Below are positions 53,491 through 63,389 of a stretch of 64,000 bases of DNA, piece by piece. Origin of the DNA: Xanthostigma xanthostigma (Eukaryota > Arthropoda > Insecta > Raphidioptera > Raphidiidae); NCBI GenBank assembly GCA_963575645.1, contig OY754469.1, positions 40,878,753-40,942,752 on the forward strand, read 5' to 3'. The translations under genes were made by a program, and so were the position numbers. How positions within the stretch are numbered: position 1 is the first letter of the stretch; each line of letters opens with the position of its first letter. The notes below the pieces were generated by a model. That model saw nothing but the letters and a program-made list of their open reading frames with translations. It was not told where the DNA came from and searched no databases.

Positions 53491-54074
53491 AATCCTTTGT
53501 CGTCGCAACGGGGAGCGTGTAACACTATTCTAGAAAGACAAATTCGTCTAATATTACTGCCACAAGGTGTACAAAATACAGGTACTCTACAAATAATATA
53601 ATATCTCAAACCCTTCGCAGAATATTCTCTTCGACATCATTTCTAAACGGCACTCGAGAAAGACTTTTTTTCCGTGGCCGACCGCCGTATATACATAAGT
53701 TTGGACATTTATATGCGTATTGCGGAGCAGCACTTGAAACTTTTGACGAATAACGAAGCCGTTTTGTAGGCTGCTCCGAGTCAGTTTACTGATGGTGGCT
53801 GTAAGTATAGCTAACCGGCCGTCTGGTATTCCTCTATAAAATATGCCTCTTTGGTCAGAAGTAACGATATTTCATTTTGGGTTATATTTGTGTGTGTAAA
53901 TACGCACGATGTTCGATGACTCAGGTGAAAGCGAGAGAGACATCATTTTAAGTTACTCTCTTTCGCTATGAATTCAAAAAGGGGCACTAAACTATGAAAT
54001 TGATAGTTTTATTGGAATGGACCAAGCCAGAAAAATCACAAATCCATTCAATTTTAGTATCCCGTTGGAATTTT
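53491..54074. other. Unannotated DNA
   Basis: Nothing recognised. Confidence 0.4.
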
Positions 54075-54203
54075 TGGAAAAAATTAATTCTAACCGGTTT
54101 TATAACGATTTCTTTAGCGATACCAATTTTAGACAAACGTATAAAACCTTATAACTTTTCCAATATTCAATCGTTATAAAATCGGTTAGAATGAATTTTT
54201 TCC
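54075..54203. repeat. Inverted repeat
   Basis: AATTCTAACCGGTTTTATAAC at 54085 pairs with GTTATAAAATCGGTTAGAAT at 54173. A 60-base spacer lies between them. Confidence 0.75.
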
Positions 54204-55266
54204 ATAGACATCATTTTTGAGAATTTTCAGCTATCTATGTGCGGTCATTTTTTAGTGAAAAAAACGTGTTAGATTAACTTTCGGGGCTATTTGCAAGTTA
54301 ACAATTGCAATTAGCGACCTCTGTCAGTGCTCATTTTTTAGAAAATTTCATAAGGAACAACTTTCTCAATGCATATGCTAAAAAGTCTAGAGGAACGGAG
54401 ATATTAAAGGAAATAGAGAAAAAAACACTATTTTCGTCACTAATTGTTAATTATAAAATCAAGCACACCAACAATTTGTAAGCAAACTTAGGGGGTTGAA
54501 CTACACCCTAAAACGAAGCGATTCCAACAATAATCTCGCCCGAAAATTACACCCAAAACTCCTCGCCGTCTAGCCTATCTAATATATTAACACATATTGC
54601 AATGTAATAATCAGTCTCAATCATCATTTTCAACACTTAATAATTCTAAATTCAAAATATTTTCAATTTATTATTAATTTAATAATAATTGAAAATCTAC
54701 CTGGTACCTTCATTAATTCTCAAATTAAAACCTATATATATTATACAGGGTGACCGGTAATTGCTCGTATTAATTTGGAATGATTTAACATCTATATGAT
54801 CGGAAATTCATTTTTCTCGAGCTCGAAAATGAGCTATTATTTGTTACGTAAAATTAATTTCTTTGGGCGCGAAAAATTGTAAAATCTGAAACAATTGAAC
54901 ATTATACCCAAAAATAAATTACTTTTTAATAGAAACTGCACATATTATGTTCAAACATTAATATCCGTTTTAAAATATGGGTTTTGTTATAATTTAGCTT
55001 ACACACTTTTTTTGCTTAAAAAATTATATACCAAAATTAATGCGTGTACTGTATTAATTTCCGTTCGTTATATAAAGTATTTAAAGGTATTTAACTTCAT
55101 AGGGTGTACGCACTGGTTTCAGACCACTCTCCTGAAGTTGTGCACCGTATCGGATCGGTTCAGCCCAGAGCTGATCTGATGTCGTGGCGAGAATCTATTT
55201 TTGTGCTTTCTAAAACTATATCCTCTGTTTCGACCCGAGTCTAGTGCGTTTCTGAATACTCTAAAG
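54204..55266. other. Unannotated DNA with a left-end MITE fragment
   Basis: 54747-54790 (ACAGGGTGACCGGTAATTGC, TTTGGAATGATTTAACATC) is the left end of the family at 22910. No matching right end. The 94-aa ORF at 54895-55179 has no domain. Confidence 0.5.
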
Positions 55267-55711
55267 CAGTGCTCCGCAACCTTTTCTCACCTACGACACA
55301 CCAAAATTCTTGCTAGATTTCCGCGGCACACCAAAAGCTAAAATATAATTGATACACAAATACACGACTGAGGCGACGACCGACTCAGATCGACCGAGGC
55401 GACACGACTGCAAACTTGCGTTCTACACACTGTGTTTTTTGTTCATATTAAAATAACAATTGAAAAAATTAGTAACAATGTACCAACAAATAAAAATTTT
55501 CAAACAATGAAAAAAATAGTGCTAATTTATTTCAGTTACATTTTAATGATACCAGAATTTTTTGAGCGATATCTAAGAAATTAAAAATTAATTGTCCAAA
55601 TTTTGCAAAATGTAATTGTAAATTATCATATACATTGAATTTGACTGCGGCACACCTGTATTTGACTCACGGCACACCAGTGTGCCACGGCACACCGGTT
55701 GCGGAGCACTG
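55267..55711. mobile_element. hAT-type non-autonomous element
   Basis: Perfect 15-bp terminal inverted repeats CAGTGCTCCGCAACC / GGTTGCGGAGCACTG, with an exact 8-bp target duplication CTCTAAAG at 55259-55266 and 55712-55719. Internal GGCACACC motifs cluster near both ends, as subterminal sites do. The 445-bp body has no transposase. Its interior is shared with 11690-11825. Confidence 0.95.
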
Positions 55712-55716
55712 CTCTA

Positions 55717-55854
55717 AAGGACCCTGCACACTCTTTATGGTATTTGATTCTCGGTTCTAAAATGTTTTTTTTTATACATTAAAGGTCCCTAAGAAAAAGT
55801 GTCCATATGGCGCATACCCTAAAAACCAATAGATTTTTAGTTACAGATATGTTT
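55717..55854. repeat. Dispersed fragment shared with 42885-42975
   Basis: AAGGACCCTGCACA, TATTTGATTCTCGGTT and TTAAAGGTCC match 42885-42975. The hAT element is inserted at its left edge. Confidence 0.55.
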
Positions 55855-56093
55855 AGCGAGATTTTAGATGTAGGGATATCCATTGAATTCACAATCGTAA
55901 AAAATCCTAAGCTCAAGAAATATGTTTTCGAGCGCGCTGAATCCGAATATGACATTATTATTTTATACAGGGGGACGCCTTCCAACATTACCTAGTTTTC
56001 GACTATTCTTTTATTTCTGAAAAAAAAGCACTAAAGTTAAATATGGAACATATTTGTGAATTCAATGGATATCCCTATATCTAAAATCTCGCT
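55855..56093. repeat. Inverted repeat, 39-bp arms
   Basis: AGCGAGATTTTAGATGTAGG followed by GATATCCATTGAATTCACAA pairs with the right arm at 56055-56093 with one or two mismatches. ORFs on both strands across the left arm have no domain. Confidence 0.8.
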
Positions 56094-56096
56094 AAT

Positions 56097-56640
56097 AAAT
56101 AATAATAATTATTATTATTGAAGGAGATTTGTTTGGTTGAGGAACAAGTTTGAAATAAGCTTTACCAGAGTATCGCTTATGGCCAACGTTTCGAAAAATA
56201 TATTTTCATCATCAGGGCCTATGAACATGTATAATAATCGTTACATTTAATATTATATCGATTTCTAAATTATATAGTAAATACATTTTAGATCAGATTA
56301 AACTATACATTATTACATACCTCAATGCAAGTTAAGATGGTAAATTGTGAAAATAATTTTAATATACATGATCAATTTATTATGAATATCGACAATTTTT
56401 TAAATTTAAAAATATCATATATCAGTTATTTAATAAAATTGTTCTGTCCAATGTGCAAATAAATATTGTAGTGTCTTATGTATAAGAAAGGCTTTCTATG
56501 CAGACTACATGATGAAAATGTATTTTTCGAAACGTTGGCCACAAGCGATACTCTGGTAAAGCTTATTTCAAACTTTATCCTCAACCAAACAATACATATT
56601 TTTGGAACAAAACTTCTACTATTATTATTATTATTTTAAT
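56097..56640. mobile_element. Inverted-repeat element with hammerhead-like cores
   Basis: The left arm (TTTGGTTGAGGAACAAG...GAAATAAGCTTTACCAGAG) is inverted at the right (CTCTGGTAAAGCTTATTTC...TCCTCAACCAAAC). Each arm carries GGCCAACGTTTCG or its complement. ATT/ATA trinucleotide repeats lie at both outer edges. The middle (56240-56500) is AT-rich and non-coding. Confidence 0.8.
56181..56229 (-). ncRNA. Hammerhead-ribozyme-like motif
   Basis: Minus strand: GGCC, core CTGATGA (full consensus), one extra T, stem II GAAAA/TTTTC with a 5-base loop, GAAACGTT, GGCC. The two GGCC segments pair as a 4-bp G/C stem I. The opposite-arm copy (56507-56547 plus) has lost the first GGCC and the core C, so it is degenerate. 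Confidence 0.6.
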
Positions 56641-57102
56641 TTAATATGATCTCATTTTTAAGTAATCACCGTTCTTACCCAATTTTATGGCCGGAGAAAA
56701 GCGTTTTTAAAATTTTAAAAAAGTTAGAATTCGGATTTTATCGGAATCATGCTTCGTTATTTTGATAGCACATGGCCACACCTATCACTGGTTGAACTCT
56801 TACGGATGGTTTCCTGGACATCCCGTATATCGAACGTTCACCGTTCCAGATGGTGGAGGTATTTGCTACGTCGTCGTCTGGAACAATTTCCTCCAGTGTT
56901 ATGAATGGAGTGACACGAACCACGGCGCTTGTTTTTGTGTGTACACTCCACTCGTCGTGTTATACACATAAAGCTATTTATTTTAGTTTGAGACAGATCA
57001 GATTGCGGCTGACAATTTACACTAAAAACGGGAAGCGATAAAACAGTCTGCCTTCTACATACAGTACAGTACAGAGATATACAGACTAGGTAGGTGTATA
57101 AT
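56641..57102. other. Unannotated DNA
   Basis: Overlapping ORFs on both strands (56762-57116) carry no recognised domain. ACAGTACAGTACAGAG near 57060 is a short simple repeat. Confidence 0.4.
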
Positions 57103-57485
57103 ACAGAATGAGTCAAACCACCCGTACCGGTCGTTTTTTAGAAAACGGTTAGTCGTAGAAAGTTGTGTCAAAAATCTGTATTATAAAAGCCCTAATGAAG
57201 AATCGAATGGTGTTATTTTTTCCCCGGAAAGGTTGGCTTCCCTATTAGTTTGCTCCAGAATGTTCAGAACTCCGGGATTTTAAATGGCACGATAGGCCGA
57301 AAGTGGTATTGTTGAAAAGATCTTTAAAAAATAAGCAAGTTTTGTAGGACATTTTTTTTTTGTTATTGCCATCCCTGTTAAGTAATATTCGTTTGAAATT
57401 ATTAAATTAACATGTCATAATAACGAACTTAATTTTAAATGTCGGCATTAAAAATCTAGTTACCTAATTAAACAATATCACAATA

Positions 57486-58316
57486 GTTGGCAAAACCAAA
57501 AGTGCACATCCCGCAAGTTTTCCACTGTATGATAAAAAAATAACAATTAAAAAATATTTTTAATAAAAAGATTTAAAAATTTAAAGAAATAAATAATTAA
57601 AAATTGAAAAAATATTTTTTTTAAGTTTGCAAAAATAAAAAAAATTAAGAACTATAGGTACATAATATAATATATAATTAATATCAAGTGGAATAAAATA
57701 AAACAAAATAAAAAGAAAAAAAAAGAAAAAAATCAATATCTCGTAAGGAATCGAACCCAGGACCTTGCCCTTGGGGATCCAACGGCATAACCATTACGCC
57801 ACGGCGCCCTACTACGTGTTGTGGTGTTATCACGGTATAGAAGTGTAGCACTTGTTTTATGGATTACACTATATTTACACAGCAATTATTATATTGTTTT
57901 TTTAAACTATTAGCTGTCAAAAATAATAAAATAAAACTGTTTATAAAAATTAAACTACTGAACACATTTTAGTGAATTTAAATAGGGTTCTGGTCTGATA
58001 GTAAACAAAGTGAATAAAATATAACCCAAGGCAATCCGACCAAAATTGCGATCTGTAGAGTCGTGACGTACGTACATACGTACAGACCAACCGACAACTG
58101 CTGTTTATGATTTTCAATTACAATTTTAATAGTATTTATGAACTCGAATTGATTTAAAAATGGTTCTGTTTTATAGATTAGAATCTCCTCTTTTCAAAAA
58201 GCTTCAATTTGAATGGATTTCGTGTGAAATTAACTTAGATATAACTTCTTATATGAACGAAAGTCAGCTCTGACGCACAAAGCGATAATAAAGCACATAC
58301 CGCTAGTTTAGCGGTA
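57486..58316 (-). mobile_element. tRNA-containing element B, copy 2 (nested)
   Basis: It starts GTTGGCAAAACC...GTGCACATCCCGCAAG and ends with the hairpin CACATACCGCTAG...TTTAGCGGTATGTG. CAAT occurs on both sides (57479-57484 region and 58317-58320), a possible target duplication. The body matches 50548-51191 reversed, but the tRNA-like module differs. Confidence 0.8.
57735..57812 (-). other. tRNA-like module of element B copy 2
   Basis: Minus strand: GGGCGCCGTGGCGTAATGG, then TTATGCCGTTGGATCC, then GGTCCTGGGTTCGATTCC. The box A and box B patterns are clear (GTGGCGTAATGG, GGTTCGATTCC). It resembles Arg-type tRNA heads rather than the Leu/Ser type in copy 1. Acceptor pairing is poor. Confidence 0.6.
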
Positions 58317-58540
58317 TGTGCAATTGTTTAAACTGTCTTCCATTTACTTCTAAACACGGCTTTGCTCTTCTAGATATTCTATGAGTAGGTATAAGTACCG
58401 ACAAAAAAAAACAATTTCAATTATTGAAAACTAGATTTTAAATGCCAACTTTTAAAATTAAATTCGTTATTATGACATTTCAATTTAATAATTTCAAACG
58501 AATATTACTTAACAGGGGTGGCAGTAATAAAAAAAAAAAT

Positions 58541-58745
58541 TGGTTGTCTGTAAAGTCGGTTTACTGACGATAGTTTTACGTGATAACGTCATAAAGAAAC
58601 ATTGATGAAAAATTGCATAATTTTACGAGTTACACTTTTCGGAACGTTACACTTTTCGGAACGTTACACTTTTCGGAACGTTACACTTTTTCGTGCATGC
58701 AGCCGGTGTTTCATCAATTTATAAGACGTTATCACGTCAAAAATG
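58541..58745 (-). mobile_element. Element K1, copy 4 (nested, with 17-bp tandem array)
   Basis: Reverse orientation: TTGGTTGTCTGTAAAGTCGG at the left and ATAAGACGTTATCACGTC at the right. It contains three exact tandem copies and one partial copy of GTTACACTTTTCGGAAC (17 bp, 58629-58694). It is inserted into an A-run of element H, as the relative at 19935 shows. Confidence 0.85.
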
Positions 58746-58981
58746 TCCTACAAAACTTGCTTATTTTTTAAAGATCTTTTCAACAATATCACTTTCGACC
58801 TATCGTGCCATTTAATTTTCCGGAGCTCTGAACATTCTGGAGCAAACTAATAGAGAAAAATAATATCACCATTCGATATTTCATTAGGGTTTTTATAATA
58901 CAGATTTTTGACACAACTGTCTACGACTAACCGTTTTCGAAAAAACGACCGGTACGGGTGGTCTGACTCACTCTGTATAAT

Positions 58982-59384
58982 ATGATTATAGATACCAGAT
59001 ACTGAGTTGAGAGGAAGGTGGCCGCATTGCGCGATAATGAATATTGTGCACTGGAAAATATACGGTATCATTTACAGTGACGTACATGAAATCTTACGAT
59101 TGGGACATTAATAAATATTTTCGTGTAAGGTGCAAGTCTATCGACTTATGCCCATATTCACCGAACGCTGTTGAAGACACAAGTTACTAATCTTGGAACT
59201 TTATTCGTTAGAATAAAATTTATTTTCAATTTTCACCAAGCAAATTATCAAGTAGAAAAGTCAATTAAAGAATCAATATACACTGCAACTATACTCATTG
59301 CTTCTTTTGTTGAATATTTTGACGTTCACCCAAAAATCCGACCGATGGCGTTAGTGTAAACGTCAAAAAAAAAGTTTTACGTTG
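58982..59384. other. Unannotated DNA
   Basis: CCCATATTCACCGAACG at 59152 matches the start of repeat D. Nothing else is seen; the ORFs at 58847-59071 and 59171-59359 are not convincing. Confidence 0.45.
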
Positions 59385-59600
59385 TAATAATGTTTTATTC
59401 TAACCAAATTGCACACAAAACTTCCACTAACTTTAATGTTTTACAACTATACACTTCACAAAAGGTTAATAAACAACACATACATAAATTCACAAGAGCA
59501 AACTGAGATAATACTCCACGTTTATAGGTTAGGTGTTATGATCTGTTTGGCGGCCATTATTATTTTATCGGGCGAATAAATATTTATATCTTCAAATAAA
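59385..59600 (-). repeat. Dispersed repeat D, copy 2
   Basis: Reverse match of 52070-52260 (AATAATGTTTTATTCTAACC, CACTTCACAAAAGGTTAATAA, GGCGGCCATTATTATTTTATC). Confidence 0.7.
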
Positions 59601-60116
59601 TAAAATTAAGGACTATATAGTCTGAAAAAATTGGTCGATAGTTTTATTTATTTGAAGAGTTCTATTCAGACATGAATCAAAGATTTAAATATTATACCCT
59701 CTAAGGTAATTTTCTTTATTCAACTCATGCGCGTTATTCATGTTTTATCATGCTTAAGAACCGAACCCTAAATAGCCATTTACCGACTGGTGACAATTAC
59801 TTGTCATAACTCAATGAAGATTCCTACTAGCTCGGCCATTGTGGAGTAATGAAAATAAACGTAACTATTTTCTGAGTCGTAACGAAATAGTAGGTAACAA
59901 CAACTCCGTTGTTACCCATTGAGACTAAAATTGAGAGGCCGAATGTTTTCGACATGGAGTTTATTCATAACCGGCTAACCTCAAACCAAAACATTGAATC
60001 GTGCTGTTTGGTGTTGTTAGTATTGACAGTTTTTTTTATAAAGAAATAAATAGATATTTACAACATCTCATTATAATTAAAACATGAATAACGCGCAATT
60101 GTTGAATAAAATTATG
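59601..60116. other. Unannotated DNA with one dispersed fragment
   Basis: 59620-59695 (CTGAAAAAATTGGTCGATAG, GAAGAGTTCTATTCAGAC) belongs to the inverted-repeat family of 25500 and 47999. The hammerhead-like core is absent here. Confidence 0.5.
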
Positions 60117-60186
60117 GGCGCAACTAGTAGTCAAAGTCATTCATCGCGCTGACACGCCATGAATGACTTAGACTACTAGTTACGCC
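60117..60186. repeat. 70-bp imperfect palindrome
   Basis: GGCGCAACTAGTAGTCAAAG pairs with CTTAGACTACTAGTTACGCC, and TCATTCA with TGAATGA, around a GC-rich loop. Confidence 0.85.
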
Positions 60187-60664
60187 AATAACTATTAATA
60201 GTCTTTGAAGCCGATTTACTTTGTTTTGTTATAATAAAAAAATTAAATTGTGGCTCTATAAACAACTGTGTCCCTTGTCATATGTACTCGTATTAGGTTT
60301 AGTATGACACAGTTCAATGGCAATGGTCGGCTATCTGTTTAAGAAATTGCGAATAACTTCTTTGCGTCTAGTGGATAACATCCTTTCCTTTAGAGTTTAG
60401 GTTGTACGCCACTGGATATCTTGTAGGTAATGTTGCGCAGATATATATAAATTCTCTGATTGTGACATTGTGTTGAATTTCAGCATTATATAAATACTTA
60501 CATGTTTATGGGTCCACGAGTTTATGTTTTGTGCTCTCATAGATTTGAGAATTATTGAACCGTTTTTACTTCACGATGGAACTATATTGCTTTTTTAGCG
60601 CGGTGGTTAAAGTTTCTGATTTCAAAGTGATTATTGATTTGTATTATCGTGATTATATTTTCAC
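60187..60664. other. Unannotated DNA
   Basis: Nothing recognised. The 71-aa ORF at 60555-60770 runs into the next repeat. Confidence 0.4.
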
Positions 60665-60890
60665 ACTAGCTGTAATCCGCGACTTCGTTCGTGTGGAATT
60701 AAAGTTTGTTCAGTTCGCAGAGTGTAAGAAAAGAATTTCCTATTTTTATAGCCTAAGTTACTCCTTATAACGTCAGCTATCTGCCAGTGAAAGTTCTGTC
60801 AAAATCGGTCCAGTCGTTTCGGAGATTAGCCGGAACAAACAGACAAACTGACAGACAAAAACTTTAAAAATTATTTTTTTTTTCAATTTT
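60665..60890 (+). mobile_element. RTE-type LINE 3' end or related SINE tail
   Basis: TGTAATCCGCGACTTCGTTCG, GTCAAAATCGGTCCAGTCG, TTTCGGAGATTAGCCGGAAC and AACAGACAAACTGACAGACAAAAA form a block I recognise as a common 3' end of RTE-type retroposons in insects, particularly moths. Only about 220 bases remain. Confidence 0.6.
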
Positions 60891-60980
60891 ATTTTCATAA
60901 ATTACTAACTGTACTTATAGTGTGTTTACAAAACAGAGACGTTTTTTTAAGAAAAGCTTTATAAAAATGAAAGGAATTAA
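60891..60980. other. Spacer
   Basis: AT-rich, no feature. Confidence 0.3.
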
Positions 60981-61497
60981 GGGAGTACGAGCACCAAGGC
61001 AACTTTAAATAAAAGGCTTGATTTTTTATATTTCGGTAGATGGATGATATGTTTTCATTGATTTCTCCAAAACTAGTCGGTGGAAATTAAAAAAAAAAAC
61101 AATTTAAATTAAAGTTAAAACCTTAATAAATTATTGAAAACAAAAAAAAACCCGTTATGACTAAATGAAAAGATATTTAATCTTTTTAATTAAATATCTT
61201 TTTAATTGGTCGGGCACAACATGTTTTTTTTTTGTTTTCAATAATTTATTAAGGTTTTAATTTTAATTTAAATAGTTTTTTTTCCACCTACTAGTTTTGG
61301 AGAAATCAATGAAAACATATCATCCATCTACCGTTTTACCATAAAGCAATTAAATATGCCTACTTTTGAAGTCATTTTTTTATTTAAATTATCGGGCAAC
61401 CCCCCCTAAAATTTTCAGAATTGGTTTAGACTTAGTCCAACTTCATATAAAAAAAATCAAGCTTTTTATTTAAAAATGCCTTGGTGCTCGTACTACC
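60981..61497. mobile_element. Foldback element G, complete
   Basis: GGGAGTACGAGCACCAAGGC at the left and GCCTTGGTGCTCGTACTACC at the right, with arms paired almost to the centre (AAAAGATATTTAATCTTTTTAA). The left arm lacks an 80-90 base block (AAGTTGGACTAAGTCTG...TTTTAGGGGGG) that is kept in the right arm and in the half copy at 35150. No ORF. Confidence 0.9.
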
Positions 61498-62073
61498 AAT
61501 AAAAAAATCTATTTAAATTTATACTCAAAGAAGTGTTATTAAAAATAGTGGTCGCAGTGCCAAACCCTATCTACAAAATACTATCTGTACCGAATTTTTT
61601 GTCTCCTTTTTCTATTCAGAAGTTATATAACACGATATAAAACACACTTTTCACAATGTATAAAATATTAATTTTAAAACTGGGTCAACATTAGCACTAG
61701 AGATTAATTACGTACAAAACAAAAAAAAAAAACATGTTTGTAATAATTTAAAGCCTCGTTAGCTAGTAAAACACACGGACATACGTACCTACTTTTGATT
61801 GATATATGGTACTCCAAAGAATGTTAATTACGAAAACTTTTTTATTTCGAGTTTATTTTGCATCAGCTATTGTACAAACAAACTTTCCTATAATACGTAC
61901 ATTTCTTTTTTTTTAATACTGATGACTAAATTATCTTCGACCACAGATCAATTAATAAAGTGACCTTTTACAATGTTTATCTCTTTGTTGTGTACCTAAT
62001 ATATTTTATTTTTTATCTTTAAGCAAATTCATAAGTACATTTTTTAATGTCTCTCTTAAAATGGTTTAGTTAT
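61498..62073. other. Unannotated DNA
   Basis: Nothing recognised. Confidence 0.4.
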
Positions 62074-63032
62074 GAGACGGTGACAAAAATGGTCAAGGAG
62101 CACTTGGTGGCAGAAACACTCTCTTTCGTATAGTCTGAGTCCCTCTCTACAAATCCGCTTAGTGGAGTAGGGGTCTAGCGCATTGCGATACGACGCTGGG
62201 ACACTTAAAATAAAACGGCAAAATTCAAAACTCCTCTACTAAATTGCAGCTAATGACTGAAAGGCATCTGGGGGGACCTCCTATTTACTGAAAAAAATAT
62301 TTTCTGCCAATTCACCCTCTACAGAGACTGTCAGTATAATAAATTAATACAAAATAAATAATTAAAAAAAAACCGAGCTCAAAGGGTTCGTCTTCTTGTA
62401 GAGAATCCCGAGGTACAGTTTTCTGCCAAAATCGACCTTGCAAAAACGCGTCATGTTCGCGGAAAGTTTAACATGGCATTCAGGTAAAGCATTAATAAGA
62501 ATTGCATTAAATTGGCAGATTAAGATCTACCACTGACAAAATTGGCAGATAATATTTTTTTTAACTTTTTGGGTACTAATAGAAAGCCTGGTAAGAATTT
62601 CTGCCACCGAGCGAGGACTTTGCGAATTTTTGCCTGTGTGAATTTTAAAGAAAAGTGAAGTAACTTGGAGCCACGAACATTTTTTGTTGTACTCCGGGCC
62701 ACCCAATTAACCATTCCGTCAAATTTTGAACTCAAAATTATTTTTATTTTATTTTTTTCGGTTTTTTTTTTGAAAGGATTTTAAAAGTCTCTGCAGGGAG
62801 TAAATTGGCAGAAAATATTTTTTCTGCAATTAGGAGGTCCTCCCAATTGCTTTTCAGTCATTTTCTGCCGTTTATTAGAGGAATTTTGAATTTTTTTATA
62901 GTGCCCCAGCGTCGTATCTCAACGCGCTAGACCCCTACTCCACTAAGCGGATTTGTAGAGGGGGACTCAGACTACACGAAAGAGAGCGTTTCTGCCACAA
63001 AGTGCTCCTTGACCATTTCTGTCACCGTCCTC
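62074..63032. mobile_element. TIR element of about 960 bp with long arms
   Basis: The left end GAGACGGTGACAAAAATGG and the right end CCATTTCTGTCACCGTCCTC are inverted. Pairing continues for roughly 200 bases (TCAAGGAGCACTT, AAATCCGCTTAGTGGAGTAG, GTCTAGCGC, ATACGACGCTGGG and their complements) with several mismatches. The phrase TTCTGCCA recurs many times internally. The 71-aa minus ORF at 62520-62735 has no domain. Superfamily unknown. Confidence 0.85.
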
Positions 63033-63045
63033 TAACTATATATAA

Positions 63046-63381
63046 AAGGGGTCGGCAACCTGCGGCTCTTTTGATGTAAGGCTGCGGCTCTTTTGATGTA
63101 AGGCTGCGGCTCTCTAGTTCCATACGCAAAAAATAATTATTTTATTATAAAAATCCTTAAAAATCGTCCAAACGATCCATGATTGAGTACCATAGGTATC
63201 TATCTCTCAGCCATTCCCACCGTCCCCGTCGCGACGTGTCGTCCTTGGATATAGTATATTATACCTATATAAGCAAATACTATAATACTGAAACTAAAAT
63301 GTATAGTGGCTCTTTAAAAACTGGAAAATATTGCAAATTGTAAGTTTTGGCTCTTCCGTCTCAAAAGGTTGCCGACCCCTG
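63046..63381. mobile_element. hAT-type non-autonomous element
   Basis: AAGGGGTCGGCAACC and GGTTGCCGACCCCTG form the terminal inverted repeats. The 8-bp duplication ATATATAA flanks it at 63038-63045 and 63382-63389. GGCTCTTTTGATGTAAGGCTGC is tandemly repeated near the left end. No transposase. Confidence 0.9.
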
Positions 63382-63389
63382 ATATATAA

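Larger units (their letters stand above)
57103..58976. mobile_element. TIR element H, complete but with two nested insertions
   Basis: The ends ACAGAATGAGTCAAACCACC and GGTGGTCTGACTCACTCTGT are imperfect inverted repeats extending inward over CCGTACCGGTCG. ATAAT flanks both sides (57098-57102, 58977-58981). Arms match the partial copy at 19450-20215. Inside are element B copy 2 (57486-58316) and element K1 copy 4 (58541-58745). Comparison with 19450-20215 gives the uninterrupted sequence at both insertion points. No transposase is present. Confidence 0.88.

Noticed and set aside
53189..53533. 114-aa ORF with internal repeats
   Set aside because: Its repeats are the 48-bp minisatellite, and opposite-strand ORFs repeat as well.
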